Shown here in pieces: positions 1 through 9,059 of a stretch of DNA of 24,713 nucleotides. The notes under the pieces are model-generated. The model did no database searches. It was not told the origin of the DNA and worked only from the letters and a program-made list of their open reading frames with translations. Positions within the stretch are counted from its first letter, which is position 1. Each line of letters begins with the position of its first letter. The translations under genes and the position numbers were made by a program. Origin of the DNA: Haplomitrium mnioides (lineage: Eukaryota > Marchantiophyta > Haplomitriopsida > Calobryales); contig JBNGIS010027703.1 in the NCBI GenBank assembly GCA_049999725.1, forward strand, positions 1-24,713. Direction: 5' to 3'.

Positions 1-1032
1 AAAAATTGACTTAGCATTAATGATTTTATAGAGATTCTTCTAGAATAGACTAAAGAGGAGAAAAGTCAAGAAAAGTCAATTTGTTCTTTGACTTATTCTT
101 TGAGTGAATCTCCAAGTATCATCTTAGGAATTGTTTGTAGGGACAAATACAAGGTAGAAAAGTCTTGGACCAATTGTTGAGATTCTTTGACAAGAGAAGC
201 TCCAAATGAGAAGCTTCTTCTTGAAGAAGAAAAGAAAAGGTGGAGATACTTGAGGAGCACTTGTAGGAATTAATAATTAGAGAGATAATCACTATAGATT
301 CTTTACCTAAGGTGATAGAATATTTAGTTTTACTCCTAGTAATTATCTAGACTAGTAAATAATGAGGAGGAGAAGAGAGGAAAAGGGCTTGAGTTTGGAC
401 TTGGTTTTGATTTGGAGATTTTAGATTTGAGAGTTTTGAGAGACCTTTGGAGAAGCGCTTGGAGGAGCTCTTGGAGAAACTACTTTGAAGACTCATTGAA
501 GGGCAAGCACTTGAGGAGTAGTCTTTCATAGAGTGAGGAGTGTGTTGAGAGTTAGAAGGGTGAGAGCAAGAGTGATTTGTGTGAGATGAGTTGGAGTAAA
601 AGAGTGAGGATTTCACAATATTTTTGTCTTGAGTATTCTTTCTTTGTAGATTTTGTTGTGTATTGATGATTGCAGCCACACTTCAACCCACCTCTCATAT
701 TCAATGTGCACTCAACATCAAAGTCACATGAGGAGAAACCGGTGAAGCATCTAGCTTCAGAGTACGGGAATTATTCAAAAAGAAAGAAAAAAGATGATTG
801 AAGAGCAAATGATGAGAGGAAAAAGAAAAGAGGCAATGCTCAAGAGATGCTTGTTAGAAAAATAGATAAGAAAAATGGTGTCGCAGTAGAGAAGTGGAGA
901 AATGTTTAGTGTCGAGAGAAAAAAAAATGTGAGTACACAAATGACGAGTACGTGGGAGCTTCCTCATATGCTAGTGCAGATTGAGGGCATGCGAGAGAAT
1001 TTTTTTTTGTAGAGTCGGTCATGCTGATAATG
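1..1032 (-). mobile_element. Leader/interior of a minus-strand short-LTR retroelement, unresolved
   Basis: Read on the minus strand, this is the sequence directly downstream of the 110-bp LTR at 1033-1142, so I infer it is the leader and start of the interior of that element, which leaves the window on the left. The minus strand is rich in C and T. The only sizeable open frame (347-679, 110 codons, ATG at 679) is Ser-rich and has none of the copia gag motifs seen elsewhere in the window, so I do not call it a gene. Positions 785-925 (minus) are homologous to 1612-1740 (plus). Confidence 0.4.
1019..1032 (-). other. Candidate primer-binding site next to the 110-bp LTR
   Basis: Immediately after the LTR end (minus strand) the sequence reads CATTATCAGCATGACC. 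The position is right for a PBS. It shares only the TATCAG core with the common initiator-Met type (TGGTATCAGAGC), so the priming tRNA is not clear. Confidence 0.3.
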
Positions 1033-1142
1033 TGTTATCGCATGAGCGCCGCACACACACATACAGAGGAGTCTCCAAGACGAATGAATGGAATGAATGA
1101 TAGATAGCTACTTACATAGGGTATATATATGACTGTATAACA
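1033..1142 (-). mobile_element. 110-bp LTR, minus strand, copy A
   Basis: On the minus strand it starts TGTTATACAG and ends GCGATAACA, so the termini are a 6-bp inverted pair (TGTTAT/ATAACA). It aligns without gaps over exactly 110 bp to 12788-12897, with 91 identical positions by my count. It contains a TATATATA stretch about 12 bp in and a (TG)n tract near the end. The bases before its start (plus 1143 onward) are not a polypurine tract, and the flanking pentamers (taatg and acaaa) do not match. It is therefore better read as the 5' LTR of an element extending left than as a solo LTR. Such a short LTR resembles the small LTRs of some plant Ty1/copia lineages or TRIM elements. Confidence 0.75.
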
Positions 1143-1611
1143 ACAAATGAATTTTGGTTATTTCCAGATGGTATTTGTCAACTCAAGTGCCTATTTAAAT
1201 TGGACAGAGAAATTTTAAGTTCAATGTTGATTCCTCTCAAGGTATATTACGAAATCAAATAATCTCAAAAGGAAGAAAGAGAAGTTGACGTAGAGAAAGT
1301 GGTCTTTGCAATAAGGGACAACATAAGACAAAACTGCTGCAAGTTCTTTTCAGATTTTGATATTGAATTGTGGAATGACTTTTTCTATTACACAACAAGA
1401 GATTGCCTCTTACATCCTTGAAAGAAAAAGACAAGAACTTAAGGAAAAATTCACCTTTCCTCCTTCACACCGACAAGCACTTGTAGTAATTCTCAACATG
1501 TTTGTCTAGGTTCTCAGTTTTCTGCCAAATAGACTGATGTAGAGATTCCAGTAGAACATATACATTCTACACTTCCAACAATATATAATGGAGCACCTTT
1601 TGTCTCCCTGT
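1143..1611. other. Unassigned sequence between inverted copies
   Basis: AT-rich sequence with no open frame over 60 codons and no retroelement motif that I recognise. If 1612-1740 is the leader of the plus-strand copia element, its 5' LTR and PBS should lie about 200-320 bp upstream, but no copy of the 110-bp LTR is visible here. Confidence 0.4.
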
Positions 1612-1740
1612 CAAACATTTTCTCTCTACGATGCTATCTTTTTTTTCTCTCTATCTAACGAGTATTCTTGAGCATTCCATTTTTTTTTCCTTTTTCTCAT
1701 CTCATCTTTTGCTCTTCACTCACATTTTCCTTTTCCTTTG
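1612..1740 (+). repeat. Inverted homologous copy of the retroelement leader (785-925)
   Basis: The plus strand here aligns with the reverse complement of 785-925. Landmarks in common, in order, are AAACATT, CTCTAC, TCTAACnAG, TCTTGAGCATT, TTTGCTCTTCA and the pyrimidine-rich stretches between them, with small indels. In the minus copy this lies about 110-250 bp downstream of the 110-bp LTR. The plus copy is therefore probably the leader of a related element facing the other way, plausibly the copia element whose gag starts at 3560. Confidence 0.55.
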
Positions 1741-2689
1741 AAACACATCCATACGAACTAGGACGCGCTCACTTCGTGACCCTAGCTCACCTTTCTCCTC
1801 TCGACACCTCACTCTCCTTCAAACAAGCAACCGCACTCGACAACCTGCTTGACAACATCTTTTCTCATATGCTTGGCAACTCTCTGCTTACCTATTTGGC
1901 AACTCCCTGCTCATATGCGTGACAACTTCTGCTCTCTGCCTAGTGACTTGTTTTTCTTTTCTACTCGATGACATTGCTTCCTACTACGACATTGTGGGTG
2001 ATCTTTCCCTTTTCTTGTTTCCATCTATTCATGACATCTATGCTTGCTTGAGGCCAACCTGCATTGTATCCTCCTTGTTTGTTTTTGTTCCTCACCTATG
2101 ATAGGCTGAAACTGTCCATACTCCTTACTCTTCAACATCAACACATATCAAGTCGTATTTCATTTTGTTTCTATTGCTACATTTCTACACTAACCTCTCA
2201 TCTACTCACAAACCATTGTTACCTCTCTTCATTTTTCTATTCGTGATTCTTCATGAGATTCTTGTTTACTCCTTCTCTTTGCTACGAACTATCCAGCACA
2301 AGAAACAACACGAGCGTGTACACTTGTTCTTCATTGACACCAAAGTACATGAATTTGTTTTCCTACCCCTATACCGGACTCTTTCATCTTACCTTCTTTC
2401 ATTTCGTTCCTAACCTTGAAGAATAAGCATACAAGTTTACCACCTTCCTATTGTTTCTTCATTTTTGGTTCATTTTTCCCCCGTTTTGGTTCTCTACTAT
2501 CACTCAGCGACAACCTACCTGTCCATCACGACAACAACACCATCGAACACCAGGGGGAGACAAAGCATCAAACTTCTAGCAATTCCTTGCCTCTATGTGT
2601 GACTTCAACATCAGACACCTACTTGTGCACGAGTTCAACTCACCTGCTTATGCAACAACGAAGACTCAATCAAATATACTTTTGGTAAG
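1741..2689. other. Pyrimidine-rich non-coding stretch
   Basis: The plus strand is strongly C/T-rich, which produces several overlapping 60-90-codon open frames with no conserved motif. Short partial repeats occur around 1855-1935, including variants of GGCAACTCTCTGCT. A purine run (cagggggaga) near 2550 resembles a polypurine tract but is not followed by a recognisable LTR start. Confidence 0.4.
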
Positions 2690-2842
2690 AGATACCTGGG
2701 AGAAGTGCTGAGCCAGCTGGATGAAGAAGGAAGGGACCACCTGATCTACTTTGCCAGTCGACTCCTCTCAATAGCGGAAAAGAATTATTTGCCTACTGAT
2801 CATGAGGCACTTCACACAAACAACTACACAGAGCTCTATTAA
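2690..2842 (+). pseudogene. Ty3/gypsy RNase H fragment
   Basis: One open frame reads GEVLSQLDEEGRDHLIYFAS, then RLLSIAEKNYLPTDHEAL, and stops at TAA (2840-2842). This matches the start of the Ty3/gypsy RNase H domain, whose usual pattern is GAVLSQ-D-GK-HPIYFASR-LS-AEKNY-TT-EREAL. About 50 residues survive out of a domain of roughly 120. The upstream TDAS motif and the rest of pol are absent on both sides, so this is an isolated relic, independent of the two gypsy elements on the right of the window. Confidence 0.8.
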
Positions 2843-3559
2843 TATTCAACAGAAGGGCAACCCTACATCCTACCACTTAAGGATCCTCACTTTATTCTCC
2901 AAAACTTTGCGGTTCAACTTTCTCAACCTATCTCTTGATTATCTTTGATTGATTACTATCGTCTCTTTTTTTTTCTCCTTCTCTGAACGAATCTATCCCT
3001 CATATGGGACACACTCCTTGATTCTGAAAATTTTTCGATCAGCATACAGGAAACTCATACTAACAAGAAACGTTGACTTCTGCCACCTCCACATGCTAAA
3101 CCCCTATCTGGCCATACCTGCAATGTTTACTTCTTCCTTTCTTTACAGAATCAGCATTGCAGAATGATACGACAACGATCGGAGACTAGGCTCACACAAG
3201 AACAGCTCTTGGAGGATACACCACAGGCACACCTGCAGAAGTATAGACATATTTATACAGGGCAGTTTCTTTATTCATTAGCAACATCGATTTCTTATTT
3301 CATTTCCTGGTAATACATACTGATTGACTCACATTCAGCCAATTCTTTCCTATTTTTCATTTCATGTCCTCATTTTTTGCTTAAAGAAGAAAACATAAAT
3401 AGGCACATGGGTCTGTGATTGACCGAAACCCTAATCGATCACCAATCTGTACAATGTACAGAACAATCACAGCCCTGACCCAACCGCTGCATTCGCCAAA
3501 CATTCTGGTTCTTTTTACTTTTTCACAGGTAGCCTCAACAAAACAAGCACAGATCTATA
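2843..3559. other. Region before copia gag, no gene seen
   Basis: No recognisable domain. It probably includes the untranslated leader of the plus-strand copia element. A 72-codon open frame at 2949-3167 has no motif. No LTR end or primer-binding site is visible upstream of the gag ATG, so the 5' LTR appears deleted or too diverged to see. Confidence 0.4.
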
Positions 3560-4322
3560 ATGGCATCTATAGCATCTCTGAAATTCCAAGCACTGAGATT
3601 GGATGGCTCTAACTACTCATCATGGTCACTAGACTTCACAACATATATGACATCCAAGGGTATCCATGAAATACTCAATATAGACAATGATATCAACCCC
3701 TATGATGCAACCAAAGCCCTTATCCTGATTCGACACCATCTCATAGAACCTTTGAGACTCCAATACCCAAACTATAACAATCCCCACCTACTATGGGAAG
3801 AACTCAAACTCAAATTTTACCATCTGACAAGCACATCGCTCCCTGCAGCGAGACACGATTGGATTAATCTCTGAGTTCAAGACCATATGTCCATAGTAAA
3901 CTACGATAGCAAATTATTTTGCATTGTCTCACAATTGGCAATCTTTGGTCACTCCATGACCGACAAAGAACAACTAGAGAAGACTCTATTGACTTTTTTG
4001 TGAGCAATTTTATTCTAGCATCATAATATCGCAATATGCGATTCACTCAATATTTTAAACTCAAAGCATACATGCTACTAGCTGAAAAACATCAATTACT
4101 TGTGGAAAATGCAAAGAAACAACCTCCAGGGTCAATCGCCCCTCCATAGAACCTTGAATCACATTTTACAGAGACAAGGCTATACTCTCGCTCCAGAAAT
4201 AGAAGTTTCTCCAGAGGCCAAGGAAGAGGACACTACAGATTTAGGGGGAGCGCTACCCGCCCTAACACCAATCGACCTTCAACTCCCAACAACAAGGATC
4301 GACATACTAAACGTCACATATC
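3560..4322 (+). pseudogene. Ty1/copia gag, outer element, decayed
   Basis: Gag forms the particle that packages element RNA. The start at ATG 3560 is chosen because it begins MASIASLKFQALRLDGSNYS, then SWSLDFTTYM, the usual N-terminus of plant copia gag (LdGsNYxxW). The first frame runs 104 codons and stops at 3872-3874. The protein continues in the same or shifted frames with MSIVNYDSKLFCIVSQL and TDKEQLEKTLLTF, then LLAEKHQLLVENAKKQPPGS and an Arg/Gly-rich stretch near 4190-4250, all in the order expected for this gag family. At least three in-frame stops (for example TGA at 3872 and 4001) make it non-functional. It belongs with the protease at 4429 and the RT at 10075. Confidence 0.85.
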
Positions 4323-4428
4323 GATGACACTAGAACGAGCTCCACAACACACATGGACCAATAGAGGAGGCAAGTAATCACATTGAGGTCGGTGCACTTA
4401 TTCTCATTCACGCCAGCCGCAAACAACT

Positions 4429-5065
4429 TGCAATCAATGTGGCACATGTGGCCACACCCAAACTACTTGCAGAGTACCTGCACATCTAGCGCGATTATAC
4501 CAACAGAGCATTAAACCTTACAATCATGAGGTACATGGCAACTTATTAGAATTGAAAGATATCAATGAATATCCATCGTACAATCTACATCCTGAAAGTC
4601 ACATGACTTATTCATCTCTATCAAACCAGAAAAGCGAATTCGAGATAACCTGCATTGTAGACAACGGATCTTCAGAAACTATATTGCAAGACCAAAAATA
4701 CTTCTCATCGATTAACCTTCTTCCAGGCCTAAAACCACGATCACTGGTCATAATCAAATTGAAGAAGGACATAGTCTAGCCAACCATACTATTTCCAAAT
4801 GGTACCAAACTGGATATCAAATCTGCAATTTATGCACCGGCAACAACCAGAAACCTCATTAGTTTCCGAGATATAAGACAAAACGATTTTCACATTCAAA
4901 CCGAATCTTTTTAGGACACTGAAGTCCTTCATATCTTGAGTCCAATAGCAACAAGTTTTGACATACAAGAATAATTCTCACTACCACTACCTGGGCTGTA
5001 CACTACCAAAATATGCTCATATCATGTCTCTACAACACCAATCTCCACAGCTCTCACATGGCACA
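4429..5065 (+). pseudogene. Ty1/copia zinc knuckle and protease, outer element
   Basis: The zinc knuckle is intact: CNQCGTCGHTQTTC, a perfect CX2CX4HX4C (4429-4470), followed by RVPAHLARLYQQSIK. In the same frame comes the aspartic protease: CIVDNGSSETILQDQKYF from 4651, with the catalytic motif DNGSS (Asp at 4660-4662) where the family usually has DS(G/A)(A/T)T. The frame is open from the knuckle to TAG at 4777. Beyond it, conserved pieces such as TILFPNGTKL, IYAPATTRNLISFRDIRQND and LPGLYTTKI can be followed to 5065. The text stops at TWHM, where the family has the WHxRLGHP start of the pre-integrase domain, because the nested element begins at 5066. Confidence 0.85.
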
Positions 5066-5504
5066 TGTTGGAAAGTAAACTCAAAAACTCCACGTGAAGA
5101 GTTGAGAGGCTAATGAAAGGGAGCACTTGATCGAAATATGTGCTTTGAAGGAGACAAGAATGAGGTCCGATCGAGAAAGCCAGAAATTAGGTCGCAAATG
5201 GAAAAAACGCGATGCTCCATAATTCCTCCAGAAATCGATCGTGGGGGGTCTAAAAATCACAAAAACGCAATAAAGCAGAAGGGCAATCAAAAACAGGAAC
5301 ACGATTCCTGTTTTTGACATGTTGCTTTTCACCACTCAACGACCCGCGACCGTCTTGCGAACTCACGGCCTCCTCACGCTTCTACGACCTCCTCATGAAC
5401 TCACGACCTCCTTGATGTGCTGACATTCGCCACCAGAGAAGCCGTAGCCTCCTTGCGAGCTCGCAACCTCCTCACGAAGTATGCTCACAAGTCGACTATG
5501 ATGC

Positions 5505-5554
5505 ATGTGCTCCAAACGTGATATCAAGAATGTGCTCCAAACGTGATATCAAGA
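5505..5554. repeat. 25-bp perfect tandem duplication in the LTR
   Basis: The 25-bp unit beginning atgtgctccaaacgtg occurs twice with no mismatch (5505-5529 and 5530-5554). Perfect identity in an otherwise decayed element suggests either a recent slippage duplication or, in an active ancestor, a duplicated promoter-type element. The 5' LTR copy is truncated before this point, so these cannot be told apart here. Confidence 0.85.
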
Positions 5555-5970
5555 ACACTATCGCGATGTCGTGACCTTCACAAATATCAAACTAGAGGAA
5601 GAGTAAGAATGCGAATAGGAAATATGAATGCTCAGGATTCATCCTTAAGGACTCCTCATGTTTATATATCAATAGGGATCAGCTTGCACTGACATTCAAG
5701 TTGCCCCACTAATGAAAAAGGGGGGCAACTAACACTAGATAGTGGCAGGAGGGAATGGCCTGCATGTGGCATTCCTTATGACAATCTTGACAAACCTCAT
5801 ATTTTGAGCCTATTGCTCACTGCTTGCTGTCACAAGTATAAATGTCTAAGGAGGGACCTTGAACTTGGCAACCCTTCTAAAATGTCAATTAGATATCTAC
5901 ACTAGCTACCCTATACAACTAACAATAGTTAGTTGTTCCTATTTACAACAACAAAGATACATCTTCAACA

Positions 5971-6018
5971 TGGTATCAGAGCTGGCTATTCTACAGCAAC
6001 AAAGATACATTTACAACA
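5971..6018 (-). repeat. Duplicated LTR tip with an embedded tRNA-iMet-like 3' end
   Basis: On the minus strand the first about 32 bases from 6018 nearly repeat the first about 31 bases from 5970; both contain ATGTATCTTTGTTG. Between the two tips lies CCAGCTCTGATACCA, which matches the 3' end of plant initiator tRNA-Met at most positions. On the plus strand the same bases read as a standard copia LTR end plus PBS: CTTCAACA, then TGGTATCAGAGC at 5971-5982. Confidence 0.7.
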
Positions 6019-6030
6019 CTCCCACTTATC
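6019..6030 (-). other. Polypurine tract of the nested copia element
   Basis: The minus strand reads GATAAGTGGGAG immediately before the LTR start TGTTG. This is the position and composition of the plus-strand primer (PPT) of plant copia elements. The RNase H relic ends just upstream on the minus strand. Confidence 0.7.
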
Positions 6031-6560
6031 GCATGTTGTTGTAGAGCTGTAGATCCCCATCTTGTTGATCAGCTTGAAGTATCATTCTTGAGCAATGCTT
6101 TGGTGAGAACGTCGGCAACCATCTCGACTGTCACACAATACTCCAGTTTCACTTCATTTTCAAGCAGGTATGAAGTGATACTGGAAGTAAATGTGTTTTT
6201 CTTTAGATGTTGAACTGGGTTGATGCCAGTTCCATGCATCTAAGGTAGTCACACAGAAAAAGTGTCTCTTGCTTGAATCCAATCAAGCAACCTTCAAATT
6301 CACGCACCTCTCTCACAAGCATTTGGCAATGCCTTGTACTCAACTTCAGTCAATGAAAGGGTAGTGGTCCTCTACATTTGACTCCTCTAAGAGATAGCCA
6401 TCTCTCCTATGTCCAACATTGGATCTCCTCCCCAATCTACATCACTGTTGCCAGTAAGCTAGATCCCTTTATCACCCTTCCAAATGATGCCAAGATCCCT
6501 TGTACCTTTCAAGTACCTATTGAGAGTTTGCAATCAGCACCCAATGCAGGCCTTGCAACT
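6031..6560 (-). pseudogene. Ty1/copia RNase H, nested element
   Basis: On the minus strand, pieces of the RNase H domain appear in order: RYLKGTRDLGIIWKGDKG, GNSDVDWGGD (usual form GYSDADWAGD), TTLSLTEVEYKALPNACERG (6320-6365; usual STEAEYxAL) and LEYCVTVEMVADVLTKALLK near 6060-6130 (usual MVADxLTKxL). The frame changes several times and includes stops. RNase H removes the RNA template during reverse transcription. The domain order with RT at higher coordinates confirms minus orientation. Confidence 0.8.
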
Positions 6561-7130
6561 TCCTTTGCTGATTGAGCTCTTGCATTCCTATCCCCAATCA
6601 CCTGTGTCCCAAATATGTAGTGTGCCCCTCCAAGGTCCACCTCTCAAATGGGTTACTCAGACCATGCTTCATGCTGCGCAACAAATTTAGATAACACTGA
6701 ATAACAACAGGTCATGTATAGTGACTCTAATGATAGACTTATTTAACTCTGAGCAGTCTTGTTGTGATCGGATGTGTATCATGAATATCCACCACTTTGC
6801 AAGTACTAGTTCATCTCCTCATACCATGCTCTTGAGGACCGCTCTAGTCCCTACATAGACTTCCTAGGAGACACATACCTTGTGCTCTATATCAGGTGCC
6901 TCAAAACCGTGCAGGTTGCACCATACTGATCTTTTCCTTGAGATCTTCATTCAGGAAACCTGACTTCACATCCATCTGATGGACTTCCCTGTCCATATCT
7001 GCTACAATGGCCAGCTAGCAATAGATTGACGTCGACTTCACCACCGCTAGGGCGAATGTTCCTGAAAATGATACATTCCTTCTGCAGATATCCCTAGGCT
7101 ACCAAGTGAGCCTTGTACTTGGTGACTATA
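6561..7130 (-). pseudogene. Ty1/copia reverse transcriptase, nested element, partial
   Basis: On the minus strand, near 7100-6890, I read FALAVVKSTSIY, then LAIVADMDREVHQMDVKSGF, then LNEDLKEKISM. These correspond to the plant copia RT motifs FxPVVKxTSIRxxL and QMDVKTAFLNGDLEEEIYM. I could not find the YVDD catalytic box or the LYGLKQ box between there and RNase H, so the palm core is lost or too diverged. Several stops interrupt the frames. Confidence 0.8.
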
Positions 7131-7519
7131 GCTTCACGCTTAGGCTCCTAATACCCACTTGCACTCAATAGTTCACCTGCCTTCTGCTAAATCTCTTGGA
7201 GTCCAATTCCCAATCTATATCAAGGATTGGCACTTATCTTTTGTAGCTTGCTCCCAATGTTTAACATCATCCCCTTAATGGCTTGCCTTAGGCTTGTTTG
7301 TTCTTGCTCAAGAACAACATTTGAGTTACCTTCCTATCTTCCAAGCCTAACAACTGGTCTTTGGAAATTCTGTGAGTTCCTCACAGATTGTAATGCCTTC
7401 TCCCATTGTCTTCAGATTCCCTCCAAGATGGCTGGTCCACCCTGTGCAAATTGTTGCCCAGAATCTGACCAGCTCTCCATCACCCAGGGTAATCCTCAGA
7501 ATATCAGGGAGGGCAGGGC
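7131..7519 (-). pseudogene. Integrase-RT linker, nested element, poorly conserved
   Basis: This lies between the integrase C-terminal region and the RT start on the minus strand. Such linkers are variable in copia elements, and I see no motif. The 145-codon open frame on the opposite strand (7227-7664) is antisense to this pol and is taken as a chance frame. Confidence 0.45.
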
Positions 7520-8540
7520 TTGGATTTGCATCCAACTTGTTCCCTACCTCCCACTCATTGAAAACAGCATACCTGTACCAGATTGTCTTGCTTGTAACTG
7601 GGTCGCCGTCATAGGTCTTCCCTCCTTTCCTGCACCCAAGAAAAAATACACTTTACTCTCTTAGGTTCCAACTTCGTGTGAAGTGTCACAGGAACCAAGA
7701 AGTATGTGTTGTGGCCAAAACACCTCTGAGATGCTTCATTGAAGGTTGAACCCCCAAGCCTGCCAAGGTGTCAACCCTTCAATTACAGTTGTGGTGCTGA
7801 AATTCTTCAGCTATAGCTACTCCCACTGCCCAAAACTTGTTCTGCAGGCCAGCATATGCAATGCTTTCAGCCTTCTCAACAAAGTTCATGTTCACCTGTG
7901 CTACCACAAAACTTGTCCTCTAGGCTAGCATATGTAACATGATTGCAGGCCTCTTGACAATTGTCCTGTTCAGCCATGCTCCCACAGAACTTGTCCTCTA
8001 GGCCAACATGCTTCCAGGGCTCTTGACAATTGTCATGTTCAGTTGTACTGCCACACCGTCCTGGTGTGGAGAATCATGAGAAATCATCTATGCTCTGATG
8101 TCAACTCTTCACAAGAAAATTCTGAAACTGTTGCCATCACTCCAAAAATCTTTGATTCTATTGTTAACTTCATTCTCCATCCCAACAAGACATGTTTGAA
8201 ACATAGAAACGTCTCATCTTTGCTGTTCATGAAGTAGACAAAGGAAATCTTCGATTTTTTTTAATCTGTGAATGATACAAACATCTGTAGCCAGATACTT
8301 AAAGAAGTCTTCATAGGTCCACATATGTCGTTGTGGACTATTTCCAACAAACAGGATGCTCTCCATCCAATGGTGCTCTTCTTGTCTGTAGATTTTGTGA
8401 ATTTCCCTTCACAGAACTTGAGTGAGGTAGATTTATCCAAACCATGTTGCTCACCATGCTGATAAGCAACCTGATTCCTTTGCTGTCCCAAGTGTCCAAG
8501 CTTGTGGTTCCAGAGATTTATTTCCTTCTCTTTGGTTAGC
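7520..8540 (-). pseudogene. Ty1/copia pre-integrase and integrase, nested element
   Basis: Integrase joins element cDNA to host DNA. On the minus strand the order is: pre-integrase LWNHKLGHLGQQRNQVA and LKFCEGKF (8400-8540; usual LWHxRLGH and CxxCxxGK); core start EIVHNDICGPMKT (usual VHxDxxGPM, giving the first catalytic Asp) near 8320-8350; YFMNSKDETFLCFKH; and a degenerate GVAVQLNMTIV (usual GVAERxNRTIVExAR) near 8040. After the triplicated segment comes KFWAVGVAIA, then GHNTYFLVPVTLHTKLEPKR and VKCIF (7640-7720), the conserved C-terminal HLRxFGCxAYVHV-KLEPK region. Frameshifts and stops are frequent. The triplication at 7818-8042 is listed separately. Confidence 0.85.
7818..8042 (-). repeat. 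26-codon tandem triplication within integrase
   Basis: On the minus strand a segment starting at the NRTIVE region and ending near EDKFCG/NKFWA occurs three times in a row: 8042-7974 (69 bp), 7973-7896 (78 bp) and 7895-7818 (78 bp). Anchors are AACATGACAATTGTC / AACAGGACAATTGTC / AACATGAACTTTGTT and CCTAGAGGACAAGTTCTG / CCTAGAGGACAAGTTTTG / CCTGCAGAACAAGTTTTG. The first copy lacks 9 bp. The two complete copies are 78 bp, exactly 26 codons. Confidence 0.8.
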
Positions 8541-8930
8541 CATACTCAGGCTTCCCTCAACCTCTAGGATGCAATTCCCTCTACACAGTTTCTCTCCCAT
8601 GATACCAACACCAAATATATCACCTTGCTAAGCTTATCCAAGACTGTACAGCTATATGGGTCAGTGATGACCACCAAGCAAGTCCTGGAATGTGTTCTTA
8701 CTGACACTAGTTACTTTATGATCTCAGACCCATATAAAGGACTCCTTCCAGGCTGTGGGTGACGCTCCTGTCTCCTGATCCTTTAATACTGAGATGCACG
8801 TTTCTGTTGCAATTGCAAGTACTCCACAGCTGTAACCCAATTGTTAACTCTGGGATCAGTTTTGTAGACATCCATTAATCAAACCTTTCTTGATGACGTG
8901 GCTGGATGCACCATGTGTCAGAGCATCCTG
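8541..8930 (-). pseudogene. Ty1/copia protease, nested element, active Asp lost
   Basis: On the minus strand at about 8889-8930 I read LTHGASSHVIKKGL. The family motif is (L/I)DSGASxH(V/M), so the glycine, alanine and histidine neighbourhood is kept but the catalytic Asp-Ser is replaced by Thr-His. The rest, up to the pre-integrase domain, is too decayed to follow. The protease would process the Gag-Pol polyprotein. Confidence 0.65.
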
Positions 8931-9059
8931 GTCATCCATGTCTTCAGATTAGGTTTAATAATCCTTGTCTTTAGATAATTCATGTTCTTCAATTGCTACA
9001 CTGGAGGCTTCCTAAGATTTCTCTCATCTTCTCCAAACTTATTGTCAACCAAATCCACC

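Larger units (their letters stand above)
5066..6018 (-). mobile_element. 3' LTR of the nested minus-strand copia element
   Basis: On the minus strand the LTR runs from TGTTGTAAATG (6018), or from the second tip TGTTGAAGATG (5970), to ...ACTTTCCAACA (5066), giving 953 or 905 bp with TGTTG/CAACA termini. Its end is duplicated at 9850-9985, the stub of the 5' LTR. A purine tract lies at 6019-6030, directly before the start. On the minus strand a TATA-like TATATAAAC lies near 5670 in the middle of the LTR, as expected for a promoter at the U3/R border. The G/C-richer part near 5340-5480 contains several imperfect repeats of a CTCACGACCTCCT type. This orientation agrees with the gag-pol relic at 6031-9770. 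Confidence 0.8.

Noticed and set aside
347-679. 110-codon minus-strand open frame as a gene
   Set aside because: Ser-rich translation of C/T-rich DNA with no domain, homologous motif or signal; it lies in the leader of a retroelement.
1033-1142. Solo LTR or TRIM insertion
   Set aside because: Flanking pentamers do not match (taatg / acaaa), and leader sequence homologous to another element follows the LTR.
2540-2575. Polypurine tract and LTR start at cagggggaga
   Set aside because: No TG start of an LTR follows and no matching copy was seen elsewhere in the window.
5066-5982. Reading the 5066-5970 LTR as a plus-strand 5' LTR with PBS TGGTATCAGAGC
   Set aside because: All coding text between the LTR copies is on the minus strand, a purine tract lies at 6019-6030 on the minus strand, and no purine tract precedes 9850 on the plus strand. 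The PBS-like motif is kept as an oddity.
7227-7664. 145-codon plus-strand open frame, one of the longest in the window
   Set aside because: It is antisense to a recognisable copia integrase/linker on the minus strand and has no motif of its own.
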